Shown: piece after piece, positions 17,624 through 29,109 of the stretch
Layout of the letters: the number at the start of each line of letters is the position of its first letter
How positions within the stretch are numbered: position 1 is the first letter of the stretch
NCBI GenBank assembly: GCA_963719465.1
Contig: OY970386.1
Span: forward strand, 558,001 to 622,000
Origin: JALHUB01 sp963719465
GTDB taxonomy: Bacteria; Chloroflexota; Dehalococcoidia; DSTF01; JALHUB01
Direction: 5' to 3'
DNA length: 64,000 nucleotides
Made by a program: the position numbers and the translations under genes
The notes under the pieces: model-generated
What the model was told of the DNA's origin: nothing
What the model saw: only the letters and a program-made list of their open reading frames with translations
Databases searched by the model: none

Positions 17624-17749
17624 CTCGCTCTTGCCCCTACCATCGACGCCCCGTATCCTAGGGCTACCAACGTCCTCGGCCCGGGATCCCGTTCGTGAGC
17701 CCGCTTTCGCCGAGGCGTTTCGTCGCGTCCATCGCACCGCGAGAGAGCC

Positions 17750-20440
<2,691 letters not shown>

Positions 20441-20477
20441 CCCCGTCCACGGGCGCGAGCGCTGCACTCTCCGCAAA

Positions 20478-20506
20478 TTGACCCATACCTGGCCTATTGA
20501 TAGCAT
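20478..20506 (+). promoter_or_regulatory. Promoter of the nuo operon
   Basis: TTGACC (20478-20483), 17-bp spacer, TAGCAT (20501-20506): a standard sigma-70-type promoter about 40 bases ahead of nuoA. It is the only strong promoter seen before the 10-kb nuo gene cluster. Confidence 0.65.
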
Positions 20507-20549
20507 TTTGGTGTAGGTTGCCTGCACTTCTCTCATAAGCGGTGATTAT

Positions 20550-20915
20550 TTGCAGACCCTCCTGAATAACTACGCGGCCGTTCTTCTGGCCGTGGGGATA
20601 GGTGTCGGTATGGTTCTGGCCGCCCTCATCTCCGCCCGGATCCTCGCGCCGTTCTCCGCCTCCAAAGCCAAGTCCACCCCTTACGAGTGCGGAATGCTCC
20701 CTATCGGCCGCGTCCGCACCCAGATGAGCATCCGCTACTACCTGTACGCCATCCTCTTCCTCGTCTTCGACGCTGAGGCCGTCTTCCTCTTCCCCTGGGC
20801 CGTCAGCCTCGTCGGCGTCGGCAAGGCCGCCTTCTTCGAGATGGTGCTCTTCCTCGCCGTCATGGGCGCCGGCCTCATCTACGCCTGGAAGAAGGGAGCC
20901 CTCGAATGGCGATAG
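20550..20915 (+). CDS. nuoA: NADH-quinone oxidoreductase subunit A
   Basis: 121-residue membrane subunit of complex I with three transmembrane helices. The conserved loop YECGMLPIGRVRTQMSIRYYLYAILFLVFDAE is divided by the usual Cys and ends in the DAE motif. Start is TTG 20550, supported by GGTGAT at 20541-20546, which can pair with the 16S 3' end, and by homology; no ATG fits. The gene overlaps nuoB by 10 bases. Confidence 0.93.
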   Translation: MQTLLNNYAAVLLAVGIGVGMVLAALISARILAPFSASKAKSTPYECGMLPIGRVRTQMSIRYYLYAILFLVFDAEAVFLFPWAVSLVGVGKAAFFEMVLFLAVMGAGLIYAWKKGALEWR

Positions 20916-21493
20916 AGGAAACGGACCGCGACGCGGCCCTGCCAGTGCCGCCCGTCCTGCCCGCCAGCCTCCAGCGCGAGGCCGAGCGCCTCCGACCCGT
21001 CGAGCCGGCGCAGCCGCACGCCCTCTACCGACAGGTGCTTCCCGGCATCATCCAGGCGCCCGCCGACTACTTCCTCGCCCTTGCCCGGAAATCGTCAATC
21101 TGGCCGATGACGTTCGGGCTCGCCTGCTGTGCCATCGAGATGATGTCCGCCTATATGTCGCACCATGACCTCGACCGCTTCGGCATCGTCCCCTGGGCCT
21201 CGCCGCGCCAGTCCAACGTCATGATAGTCGCCGGCACCGTCACCAAGAAGATGGCGCCGGCCATCAAGCTTCTCTACGAGCAGATGCCGAACCCGAAGTG
21301 GGTGCTTGCCATGGGCTCCTGCGCCACCAACGGCGGCCCCTACACCCGCTACGACCGCGTCGTGCAGGGCGTCGACAAGCTCGTCCCCGTCGACGTCTAC
21401 GTGCCCGGCTGCCCGCCGCGGCCCGAGGCGCTTATCGAGGGTCTGATCTGCCTCCAGGAGAAGATAATGCGAGAGCGGGGGAACATCGGATGA
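20906..21493 (+). CDS. nuoB: NADH-quinone oxidoreductase subunit B
   Basis: 195-residue peripheral-arm subunit that carries the terminal [4Fe-4S] cluster N2. Ligands are seen in LACCAIEMMS (tandem Cys), GSCATNGGPY and PGCPPRPEA. A Pro-rich N-terminal extension of about 40 residues precedes the conserved domain, longer than in many bacteria. Start ATG 20906 lies within nuoA; the stop overlaps the start of nuoC (ATGA). Confidence 0.96.
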   Translation: MAIEETDRDAALPVPPVLPASLQREAERLRPVEPAQPHALYRQVLPGIIQAPADYFLALARKSSIWPMTFGLACCAIEMMSAYMSHHDLDRFGIVPWASPRQSNVMIVAGTVTKKMAPAIKLLYEQMPNPKWVLAMGSCATNGGPYTRYDRVVQGVDKLVPVDVYVPGCPPRPEALIEGLICLQEKIMRERGNIG

Positions 21494-22113
21494 CGTCTCC
21501 GCACGAAGGTCCGCAGGAGGCACCAATCGTCCCGCCCGAGCCCGGCACCATCGCCGACATCTTCCGCGAAGTCCTGCCCAACGTCGAGTTCGTCGCCTCG
21601 CAGGGCCCCATCGACGTGATGCTCACCATCGACCGCAAGGACGTGCCGCGCGTCCTGCGAACAGCGAAGGACGACCCAAAACTCGACCTGAAGTACCTCC
21701 GCTGCCTCCTCGGCGTCGACCACGAAGCCGGCGGCCTGGAGGTCGTCTATCAGCTTTACTCGTTCAGCCACGGCCACGGCGTCACGCTGAAGACGCGCCT
21801 GCCGCAGGACGACCCGCGCGTTGCCTCCGCCGCCTCCGTCTGGAAGGGCGCCGACTGGCTGGAGCGCGAGACGGCGGAGATGTTCGGCATCACCTTCGAA
21901 GGCCATCCGAACCCCGTGCCGCTTCTCCTCCCCGACGACATGACCGACCACCATCCGCTGCGCAAGGACAACCCGCTCGTGCCCGTCGAAGAGTGGCAGG
22001 GCCTGCGCCTGGGCGACGACGCGTCGAAGGTCGGCCACATTCCCGCCGGTTACGAGAGCATCGCGGCCGCGGGCGGCGAGCCGAAGGGCCCGTCTGGGGA
22101 GGAAGGCGGCTGA
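21490..22113 (+). CDS. nuoC: NADH-quinone oxidoreductase subunit C
   Basis: 207-residue 30-kDa-type subunit. The characteristic block ADWLERETAEMFGITFEGHP and the following LLLPDD are intact. NuoC is a separate gene from NuoD, unlike the fused NuoCD of enterobacteria. ATG 21490 overlaps the nuoB stop (ATGA); the open frame further upstream is shadow. The stop TGA 22111-22113 overlaps the nuoD start by one base. Confidence 0.94.
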   Translation: MTSPHEGPQEAPIVPPEPGTIADIFREVLPNVEFVASQGPIDVMLTIDRKDVPRVLRTAKDDPKLDLKYLRCLLGVDHEAGGLEVVYQLYSFSHGHGVTLKTRLPQDDPRVASAASVWKGADWLERETAEMFGITFEGHPNPVPLLLPDDMTDHHPLRKDNPLVPVEEWQGLRLGDDASKVGHIPAGYESIAAAGGEPKGPSGEEGG

Positions 22114-23237
22114 TGGTTACCGAGCAGGACCGCGAGCTCGAGACGCTCGATATCAACGTCAACGTCGGCCCGCAGCACCCCGCGACTCACGGCGTCTTTC
22201 GCATGGTCCTCAGCGTCAGCGGCGAGAAGGTCGTCGATGTCGTGCCGCACATCGGCTACATGCACCGCGGCGCCGAAAAGCTGTCCGAGAACGTCGACTA
22301 CCGCGCCGGCCTCATCTACCAGGACCGCACGGAGTACCTGGCGCAGTTCAACGCCGAGATGTGCTATTGCCAGGCCGTCGAAAAGCTCGCCGGCCTCGAA
22401 GTGCCGGAGCGCGCGGAATACATCCGCGTCATCCTCACTGAGCTGAACCGCATAACCAGCCATTACATGTTCGTCGGCGCCTTCGCCACCAACGTCGGCG
22501 TCTACGGCACCGCCTTCACCTACGCCTTCCGCGAGCGCGAGTACATCCAGGAGATCTTCGAAACCGTCTCCGGCGACCGCATGATGTACGGCTACTTCCG
22601 GCCCGGCGGCATCGTCTGGGACGTGCCCGACGACTTCAAGGACCGCGTTCGCTGGGTCTGCGGCCAGACCCGCGTCGGCATCGACGACATCAATCGGCTG
22701 CTGACGACAAACGAAGTCTTCATCACCCGCTGCCGCGACATCGGCGTCATCTCGCAGGCGGACGCCATCGACTACGGCCTCTCCGGCCCCATGCTGCGCG
22801 CCTGCGGCCTCAAGTTCGACTTGCGCCGCAACGAGCCCTACTCCATCTACGACCGCTTCGACTTCGCCATCCCGACCGGCAGCCACGGCAACGTCTATGA
22901 CCGCTACCTCGTCCGCATGGAGGAGATGCGGCAGTCCGTCCGCATCGTCGAGCAGGCACTCGACCAGCTTCCCGACGGTCCAATCATGCCGGAGAACGCG
23001 CCGCGTCGCCTGCGACTCCCCCCCGGCGAGGTCTACATGCGCACCGAGAACCCCCGCGGCGAGTACGGCATCTATCTCGTCTCCAAGGGCGGCGAGAAGC
23101 CTTACCGGCTGAAGATCCGCTCCGCCTGTCTGAGCAACCTGACGGCGCTGAAGCAGATGATCGTCGGCCACTACGTCGCCGACGCCGTGGTCATCCTCGG
23201 CTCCGTCGACATCGTCCTGGGCGAGGTGGACCGATGA
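22113..23237 (+). CDS. nuoD: NADH-quinone oxidoreductase subunit D
   Basis: 374-residue 49-kDa-type subunit forming the quinone site with NuoB; related to the large subunit of NiFe hydrogenases but without the Ni ligands. GPQHPATHGVFR (quinone-site His), PHIGYMHRGAEKL and the C-terminal SVDIVLGEVDR are all in place. ATG 22113 gives homology from the first residues; earlier in-frame codons belong to a nuoC shadow. Overlaps nuoH by four bases. Confidence 0.96.
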   Translation: MVTEQDRELETLDINVNVGPQHPATHGVFRMVLSVSGEKVVDVVPHIGYMHRGAEKLSENVDYRAGLIYQDRTEYLAQFNAEMCYCQAVEKLAGLEVPERAEYIRVILTELNRITSHYMFVGAFATNVGVYGTAFTYAFREREYIQEIFETVSGDRMMYGYFRPGGIVWDVPDDFKDRVRWVCGQTRVGIDDINRLLTTNEVFITRCRDIGVISQADAIDYGLSGPMLRACGLKFDLRRNEPYSIYDRFDFAIPTGSHGNVYDRYLVRMEEMRQSVRIVEQALDQLPDGPIMPENAPRRLRLPPGEVYMRTENPRGEYGIYLVSKGGEKPYRLKIRSACLSNLTALKQMIVGHYVADAVVILGSVDIVLGEVDR

Positions 23238-24346
23238 GCCAGCTAGGCGACTTCTTCAACAACGTCTGGGTCGACGCCTTCTGGCGCCTGCTGGTCGTCC
23301 TCGGCCTCATGGTCTTCGTCGTCCTGGCGCTCACTTATGTCGAGCGCAAGTTCATCGGCCGCATCCAGATGCGCCTCGGCCCCATGCGCACCGGCCCTTA
23401 CGGCATCCTCCAGCCTATCGCCGACATGGTGAAGATCCTGCTGAAGGAAGACCTCCGGCCCGCCTCAGCCGACCGCCTGGCCTTCGAGCTGGCGCCCTTT
23501 CTGGCCTTCGTGCCCGTCTTCATGACGCTGCTCGTCCTGCCCTTCACCGCGAAGTGGCACGTCCGCGTCCTCGACCTGGGGCTTCTCTATTTCCTCGCCG
23601 TCTCCGGCCTGACCGTCCTCGGCTACGTCCTCGCCGGCTGGGCCTCCGACAGCAAGTACGGCCTCATCGGCTCTCTGCGGACAGCCGCCCAGCTTATCAG
23701 CTACGAGGTGCCGCTCGTCCTCGCCGTGATGGCGCTTTCGATGCTCGCCGGCTCCCTCAACCTCGTCGACATCGTCCGCGACCAGGGACGCGTGCCGTTC
23801 ATCGTCTGGCAGCCGCTTGGCTTCTTCCTCTTCATGGCGGCGGCCGTCTCGGACCTGTCGCGACGCCCATTCAACGTCGCGGCCGCGGAGTCCGAGGTCG
23901 CCGGCGGCCCCTGGATCGAGTACAGCAGCATCCGCTGGAGCATTCTTTACGCCCTCACGGAGTACGCGAATATGTTCGCGCTCTGCGTTCTCGGCTCGCT
24001 CATCTTCCTCGGCGGCTGGGACTGGCCGCTGGGGCTGAAGTGGGGCTGGCCGTGGCAGCTCGTCCTCATCTTCGCGAAGACGATGACCTTGATCCTCGTC
24101 ATCATGTGGATGAACGCGACCTTCCCGCGCGTCCGCGTCGACCAGCTCATGTCGCTCTGCTGGAAGCTGCTCTTGCCGCTGGCGTTCGCGCAGATCTTCC
24201 TGAACGGCCTGGTCCTCGTCTATCACTGGCCGGACTGGACGTTCCTTGTGACCTCCGGCCTAACGCTGGCCGTCGCCGGCTACATCGTCTACTCGATACT
24301 GCCGCTCGGCTCGCCGTCGCGAATCGTCGCCAGGAGTACCGTCTGA
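23234..24346 (+). CDS. nuoH: NADH-quinone oxidoreductase subunit H
   Basis: 370-residue membrane subunit linking the peripheral arm to the proton-pumping arm, with eight predicted helices. Signature blocks ERKFIGRIQMRLGPMRTGPYG, EYSSIRWSILYALTEYANM (family EY/EYA motif) and TFPRVRVDQLM are present. ATG 23234 overlaps nuoD (ATGA); its stop overlaps the nuoI start. Confidence 0.96.
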   Translation: MSQLGDFFNNVWVDAFWRLLVVLGLMVFVVLALTYVERKFIGRIQMRLGPMRTGPYGILQPIADMVKILLKEDLRPASADRLAFELAPFLAFVPVFMTLLVLPFTAKWHVRVLDLGLLYFLAVSGLTVLGYVLAGWASDSKYGLIGSLRTAAQLISYEVPLVLAVMALSMLAGSLNLVDIVRDQGRVPFIVWQPLGFFLFMAAAVSDLSRRPFNVAAAESEVAGGPWIEYSSIRWSILYALTEYANMFALCVLGSLIFLGGWDWPLGLKWGWPWQLVLIFAKTMTLILVIMWMNATFPRVRVDQLMSLCWKLLLPLAFAQIFLNGLVLVYHWPDWTFLVTSGLTLAVAGYIVYSILPLGSPSRIVARSTV

Positions 24347-24810
24347 TGCTTGGAGTGCTTCGCGGCATGGCCGAAACCTTCCGCACGATGGTCCGCAAGC
24401 CGGTGACCATCCAGTACCCGACGGTGCATCGCGAATTACCAGAGCGCGAGCGGGGCTATCCCCTGCTCCTCTGGGACAGCGAGGTCGACGAGCCGTTCTG
24501 CACCGGCTGCCACGCCTGCGAGCGCGCCTGCCCGACGGAGTGCATCTCCGTCATCATGAAAGACAACCCGCTGGCGCCCGAAGGGAAAAGCAAGCGGCGC
24601 AAGATCGTCGACCAGTTCCTGCTCGACTACGGGCGCTGCATTCGCTGCCGCATTTGCGTCGAGACGTGCAACTTCAGCGCCATCGCCATGAACAACACCT
24701 GGTCGGGCCATGAGATGTCGCGCTACGACCGCCGCGAGCTGGTGATGGACCTGGATCAATTGCTGGCCCGCTCCCGCGGGGGCAAGTTCACCCCCTGGGT
24801 GGCGCCATGA
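24346..24810 (+). CDS. nuoI: NADH-quinone oxidoreductase subunit I
   Basis: 154-residue ferredoxin-like subunit with two [4Fe-4S] sites: CTGCHACERACP (about 49-60) and CIRCRICVETCN (about 93-104), carrying clusters N6a/N6b. ATG 24346 shares its A with the TGA stop of nuoH. Ends in an ATGA overlap with nuoJ. The segment between the two motifs is typical in length. Confidence 0.95.
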   Translation: MLGVLRGMAETFRTMVRKPVTIQYPTVHRELPERERGYPLLLWDSEVDEPFCTGCHACERACPTECISVIMKDNPLAPEGKSKRRKIVDQFLLDYGRCIRCRICVETCNFSAIAMNNTWSGHEMSRYDRRELVMDLDQLLARSRGGKFTPWVAP

Positions 24811-25358
24811 CGGTAACCGAAGTCCTCTTCTATTTCATCGCCGGGCTCACGGTGCTCAGCGCGCTGGGCGTCGTCGCGACGGGGAAGGTCGCCTACGCCG
24901 CCATATCGCTCGTCTTCACGCTGCTGGCGGTCGCCGCCGTCTACATCCTGCTCGCCAGCGAGTTCCTGGCGCTGGTGCAGGTGCTGCTCTACGCCGGCGG
25001 CGTCGCGGTACTGCTGCTGTTCGCGCTGATGCTGACGCGCGCCCGCGAGCTGCTGCCTGAGCTCGACGGCCCCCAGAAGCCGTTCGCGGTCGTGGCCGGC
25101 CTGAGCCTGCTCGGCGTGCTCATCGCCACCATCTTCCTGACGACCTGGCCGCAAGCCATAGTCTGCCCGCCTCTTGGACAGAAAGGCGAGTGCGGTCCGG
25201 CGAACATACCCGTCCCAATCAACATCAGTGCCATCGGCGACGCGCTGTTCCGCACCTGGACGCTTCCCTTCGAGGTCGTCTCGCTGGTGCTTCTGGTCGC
25301 CCTCGTCGGCGCGATAGTCCTGGCGCGCTCCGACGAGGAGGAGGAAGAGGGCGTATGA
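24807..25358 (+). CDS. nuoJ: NADH-quinone oxidoreductase subunit J
   Basis: 183-residue membrane subunit with five predicted helices; the conserved segment FLALVQVLLYAGGVAVLLLFALML identifies it. A soluble loop (QAIVCPPLGQKGECGPAN) with two Cys residues between helices 4 and 5 is unusual but not unknown. The acidic tail ends DEEEEEGV. Overlaps nuoI and nuoK by four bases each. Confidence 0.93.
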   Translation: MTVTEVLFYFIAGLTVLSALGVVATGKVAYAAISLVFTLLAVAAVYILLASEFLALVQVLLYAGGVAVLLLFALMLTRARELLPELDGPQKPFAVVAGLSLLGVLIATIFLTTWPQAIVCPPLGQKGECGPANIPVPINISAIGDALFRTWTLPFEVVSLVLLVALVGAIVLARSDEEEEEGV

Positions 25359-25663
25359 TCCCGCTGCAGAGCTTCCTCGTGCTCAGCGCCATCCTCTTCT
25401 CGCTCGGCGTCTACGGCGTCCTCGTCCGGCGACACGCGGTGCTAATCCTCATGTCGGTGGAGTTGATGCTGAACGCCGCCAGCATCAACATGGTCGCCTT
25501 CGCCGTCTACACGTCGCCGCAGCGATTCGCCGGGGTCATCTTCGCCATCTTCATCATCACCATCGCCGCGGCCGAAGTCGGGCTAGCGCTGGCGATAGTC
25601 CTGCGCATCTTCCGCAACCGCACGACGGCGAACGTCGACGAGGTGCACGAGCTGAAATGGTAG
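25355..25663 (+). CDS. nuoK: NADH-quinone oxidoreductase subunit K
   Basis: 102-residue three-helix subunit. Two conserved membrane Glu residues lie in LMSVELMLNAASIN and IAAAEVGLALAIV. ATG 25355 overlaps the nuoJ stop (ATGA). Antiporter-like MrpC homologue; part of the proton-translocating chain. Confidence 0.94.
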   Translation: MIPLQSFLVLSAILFSLGVYGVLVRRHAVLILMSVELMLNAASINMVAFAVYTSPQRFAGVIFAIFIITIAAAEVGLALAIVLRIFRNRTTANVDEVHELKW

Positions 25664-25703
25664 AAGCGACGGCTATTTCGACGAGCGAGAGGAAGCGATA
25701 GCG

Positions 25704-27599
25704 ATGGGCATGGAGCAGGCGTGGCTCATTCCCACCATCCCGGCCGCTACCGCCGCCGTCCTCATCCTCTTCGGCAAGTACCTGCCGCGCAAGGGCGACT
25801 GGCTGTCGGTGCTGGCGATCACCGCCTCGTTCGTGCTGTTCATCTTCGTCCTCAAGGACCTGACGACCGCGCTCGCCGGCGGCGGCTTCACTCCCGTGCA
25901 CTCCGGCCACCAGTGGGTCAAGTTCGACGGCTTCGACCTCCGCATCGGCTTCCAGGTCGACCAGCTCGCGGCCGTGATGGTGGCGGTCGTCAGCTTCATC
26001 AGCCTCATGGTGCAGGTGTACTCCCTCGGCTACATGAAGGGCGACAAGCGCTACGGCTGGTACTTCGCCGTCCAGTCGCTGTTCGCGGCGGCGATGCTGA
26101 CGCTCGTCCTCGCCGACAACTTCCTGCTCCTGTACTTCGCCTGGGAGGGCGTCGGCCTCTGCTCGTTCCTGCTCATCGGCCACTACCACGAGCGGCGTTC
26201 GGCGGCGGAGGCGGCGAAGAAGGCATTCGTTACGACGCGCCTGGGTGACGTCGGCCTGCTGATCGGCATCATCCTGCTCTATCGTTCCGTCGGCACCTTC
26301 GACATGTCGACCATCTTCAACGCCGCCCGCGCCGGCCAGATCGACCACGCTTACCTGACGGCGGCCGTCCTGCTCATCCTGATGGGCGCCATGGGGAAGT
26401 CGGCGCAGTTCCCGTTCCACGTCTGGCTGCCCGACGCCATGGAGGGCCCGACGCCCGTCAGCGCCCTCATCCACGCCGCGACGATGGTCGTTGCCGGCGT
26501 GTACCTGGTGGCGCGCACGATGCCGCTCTTCCAGGAGGTGCCGAATACGCTGACGGTGGTAACCGGCGTGGGACTCATCACCGTCGTCCTGTCGGCCACC
26601 ATGGGTCTGGTCATGACCGACATCAAGCGCGTCGTCGCCTACTCGACTCTGAACAGCCTGGGGCTCATGTTTATCGCTCTGGGCGCCGGCTCCGTGACCG
26701 TGGCGCTGCTCTACGTCTTCACGCACGCCTTCTTCAAGGCGCTTCTCTTCCTCGCCTCGGGCTCGGTCTACCACGCCACCGACGAGCTGGAGGTGACGAA
26801 GATGGGCGGCCTGGCGAAAAAGATGCCGCTCACCGCGACGGTCTTCACCCTCGGCGCCATGTCGATGGCCGGCCTTTTCCCGCTGGCCGGCTTCTGGAAC
26901 AAAGACGAGCTGCTGCTGTCGACCTTCGATAACCACAACTTCGCCATCTACCTGCTGGTGCTGGCCAGCGTCCTCATCACGGCGCTCTACATGACGCGAG
27001 TGGTCCTCCTCGTCTTCACCGGCAAGCCGCGCGACGACCATGTCTACGAGCACGCCCACGAGCCCGACCTCTTCATGCGCCTGCCGCTCCTTCTCCTCGG
27101 CGTCCTGACGGTCTTCGCCGGCTTCGTCGTCTTCACAGGCGTCGGCAAGCTGATGGGCTTCCCCGGCGGCTTCGGCGAGTTCCTGTACACGACCGCGCCG
27201 GAGGCGTTCCGGGTCAACGCCGGCGTCACCGCCTCGTCGATCCTGCTGGTGCTGCTTGGTATCGCCGGCGGCTACTATTTCTGGGGCGGCACCGCGGAGC
27301 GTGCCAAGGCCGCCGGAGAGGCTGCGCCCGCCGTCTACCGTCTCCTTCGGAACAAGTACTACGTCGACGACGCCTACCAGTGGGTGATCAACAAGATCGT
27401 CCTCGTCGTCGCCGGCGCCGTCTCCTGGTACGACCGCGCCGTCGTCAACGACACTGGCGTCAACGGCCCCGCCGACGTAACGCGCTTCGGCGGCTTCCTG
27501 CTGAAGTTCCACGAGACCGGCCGCATGCCGAACTATGCGTTGCTGATGGCCGCCGGCGTGGTCGTTCTCGCGATAGTTGCGCTGGTGGTGGGGACGTAG
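25704..27599 (+). CDS. nuoL: NADH-quinone oxidoreductase subunit L
   Basis: 631-residue antiporter-like proton-pumping subunit at the distal end of the membrane arm. LLLYFAWEGVGLCSFLLIGHY (conserved Glu), GKSAQFPFHVWLPDAMEGPTPVSALIHAATMV and SYGxFAL-type THAFFKALLFLASGS (Lys) are present. A lateral C-terminal helix region follows residue 500. ATG 25704 follows GAGAGGAAG; the 40-base gap from nuoK is the largest in the operon. Confidence 0.95.
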   Translation: MGMEQAWLIPTIPAATAAVLILFGKYLPRKGDWLSVLAITASFVLFIFVLKDLTTALAGGGFTPVHSGHQWVKFDGFDLRIGFQVDQLAAVMVAVVSFISLMVQVYSLGYMKGDKRYGWYFAVQSLFAAAMLTLVLADNFLLLYFAWEGVGLCSFLLIGHYHERRSAAEAAKKAFVTTRLGDVGLLIGIILLYRSVGTFDMSTIFNAARAGQIDHAYLTAAVLLILMGAMGKSAQFPFHVWLPDAMEGPTPVSALIHAATMVVAGVYLVARTMPLFQEVPNTLTVVTGVGLITVVLSATMGLVMTDIKRVVAYSTLNSLGLMFIALGAGSVTVALLYVFTHAFFKALLFLASGSVYHATDELEVTKMGGLAKKMPLTATVFTLGAMSMAGLFPLAGFWNKDELLLSTFDNHNFAIYLLVLASVLITALYMTRVVLLVFTGKPRDDHVYEHAHEPDLFMRLPLLLLGVLTVFAGFVVFTGVGKLMGFPGGFGEFLYTTAPEAFRVNAGVTASSILLVLLGIAGGYYFWGGTAERAKAAGEAAPAVYRLLRNKYYVDDAYQWVINKIVLVVAGAVSWYDRAVVNDTGVNGPADVTRFGGFLLKFHETGRMPNYALLMAAGVVVLAIVALVVGT

Positions 27600-27600
27600 C

Positions 27601-29109
27601 ATGCCGCACAACTATCTGCTGCTGCCGTTCATCGTCCTGCCGCTGGCGACGTCGCTGGTGCTGCTGGCCGTGCCCTCGCGACGCCCCAACCTCGTGCGCT
27701 ACATCTCGGCGGCTTCGACCCTTGCCCTGCTCGGGCTGGCGCTCTACGTCTTCTTCGCCTACCAGACCCGCGACAGCGCCGCCGCCATCCAGTTCGAAGG
27801 GCAATGGCCGTGGCTGCAGAACGTCGCTTTCCTCGGCGCCAACGGCATCACCCTCCACCTCGGCCTCGACGGCGTATCCGCGCCGATGGTGCTCCTCAAC
27901 GGCATCGTCGCCTTCACCGGCGTCCTCATCTCCTGGAAGATCGACTACCGGAACAAGGATTTCTTCGTCCTATTCTTCGCGCTCGTCGCCGGCGTCTTCG
28001 GCACCTTCCTATCGCTCGACCTGTTCTTCTTCCTCTTCTTCTACGAGCTCGCCGTCCTGCCCATGTTCCTGCTCATCGCCGTCTGGGGCTCCAGCAGCCG
28101 CTTCCCAACCTTCGTCCGTACGAAGGAGTACGGCGCGATGAAGCTGACCCTCTACCTGGTCGCCGCCAGCGTGCTCATCTTCATCGGCATCTTCGCCATC
28201 TTCATCAAGGCGAACATCGGCACCTTCGACCTGCTGGCGCTCTACAAGGTCCAGTTCTCGCCCGGCTTCCAGAAGGCCGTCTTCCCCGTGTTCGTCATCG
28301 GCTGCGGCGTGCTTGCCGGCCTCTGGCCCTTCCACACCTGGTCGCCCGACGGCCACGTCGCCGCCCCGACCGCCGTCTCCATGCTCCATGCCGGCGTGCT
28401 GATGAAGCTCGGCGCCTTCGGAATAATCCGCCTCGGCATCCAGCTCCTGCCGGTCGGCGCCCAGTTCTGGATGCCGGCCGTGATGGTCCTGGCGACCACG
28501 AACGTCATCTACGGCGCCATCTCCGCCATGGCCCAGCGCGACTTCAAGTACATGGTGGGCTACTCCAGCGTCAGTCACATGGGCTACGTCCTCATGGGCC
28601 TGGCGACGCTGAACCCCATCGGCGTCAACGGCGCCGTGCTTCAGATGTTCTCCCACGGCGTCATGACGGCCCTCATGTTCGCCATGGTCGGCGCCGTCTA
28701 CGACCAGGCGCACGTCCGCGACATGTCGCTGTTCGGCGGCCTGGCGAACAAGATGCCGCGCTTCGTCGCCTTCTTCTCCATCGCCGGTCTGGCGTCGCTG
28801 GGGCTGCCCGGCCTGTCGGGCTTCGTCGCCGAGTTCCACATCTTCGTCGGGACGTTCCGCACCTATCCGGAGTTCGGCGCCCTGGCGATCTTCGGCGCCG
28901 CCCTGACCGCCACCTACATCCTGCGCATGCTCGCCATGGCCTTCTTCGGCCCCTTCAACCCCCGCTGGGACCACCTGGTGGAGATGAGCCGCTTTGAGCA
29001 GGCCGCCGGCGCGGTGCTGATCTTCTTCCTGCTGTTTATGGGGACGTGGCCGGCCCCGTTCATCGACCGCATTTCTCACTCTGTACTTCAGATGACGGCG
29101 CTGAAATGA
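27601..29109 (+). CDS. nuoM: NADH-quinone oxidoreductase subunit M
   Basis: 502-residue antiporter-like subunit. FFLFFYELAVLPMFLLIAVWG (key Glu in TM5), GLWPFHTWSPDGHVAAPTAVSMLHAGVLMKLG (key Lys) and YSSVSHMGYVLMG confirm NuoM. ATG 27601 immediately follows the nuoL stop; an earlier in-frame ATG within nuoL has no support. ATGA overlap with nuoN. Confidence 0.95.
   Translation: MPHNYLLLPFIVLPLATSLVLLAVPSRRPNLVRYISAASTLALLGLALYVFFAYQTRDSAAAIQFEGQWPWLQNVAFLGANGITLHLGLDGVSAPMVLLNGIVAFTGVLISWKIDYRNKDFFVLFFALVAGVFGTFLSLDLFFFLFFYELAVLPMFLLIAVWGSSSRFPTFVRTKEYGAMKLTLYLVAASVLIFIGIFAIFIKANIGTFDLLALYKVQFSPGFQKAVFPVFVIGCGVLAGLWPFHTWSPDGHVAAPTAVSMLHAGVLMKLGAFGIIRLGIQLLPVGAQFWMPAVMVLATTNVIYGAISAMAQRDFKYMVGYSSVSHMGYVLMGLATLNPIGVNGAVLQMFSHGVMTALMFAMVGAVYDQAHVRDMSLFGGLANKMPRFVAFFSIAGLASLGLPGLSGFVAEFHIFVGTFRTYPEFGALAIFGAALTATYILRMLAMAFFGPFNPRWDHLVEMSRFEQAAGAVLIFFLLFMGTWPAPFIDRISHSVLQMTALK

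Noticed and set aside
17571..17749. T-box riboswitch before valS
   Set aside because: No T-box bulge sequence, specifier stem or terminator/antiterminator pair is visible.
25557..27611. Long open frame antisense to nuoL (684 codons)
   Set aside because: It mirrors nuoKL codons, has His/Glu/Arg-rich nonsense composition and no start signals; GC-rich genes often produce such shadows.
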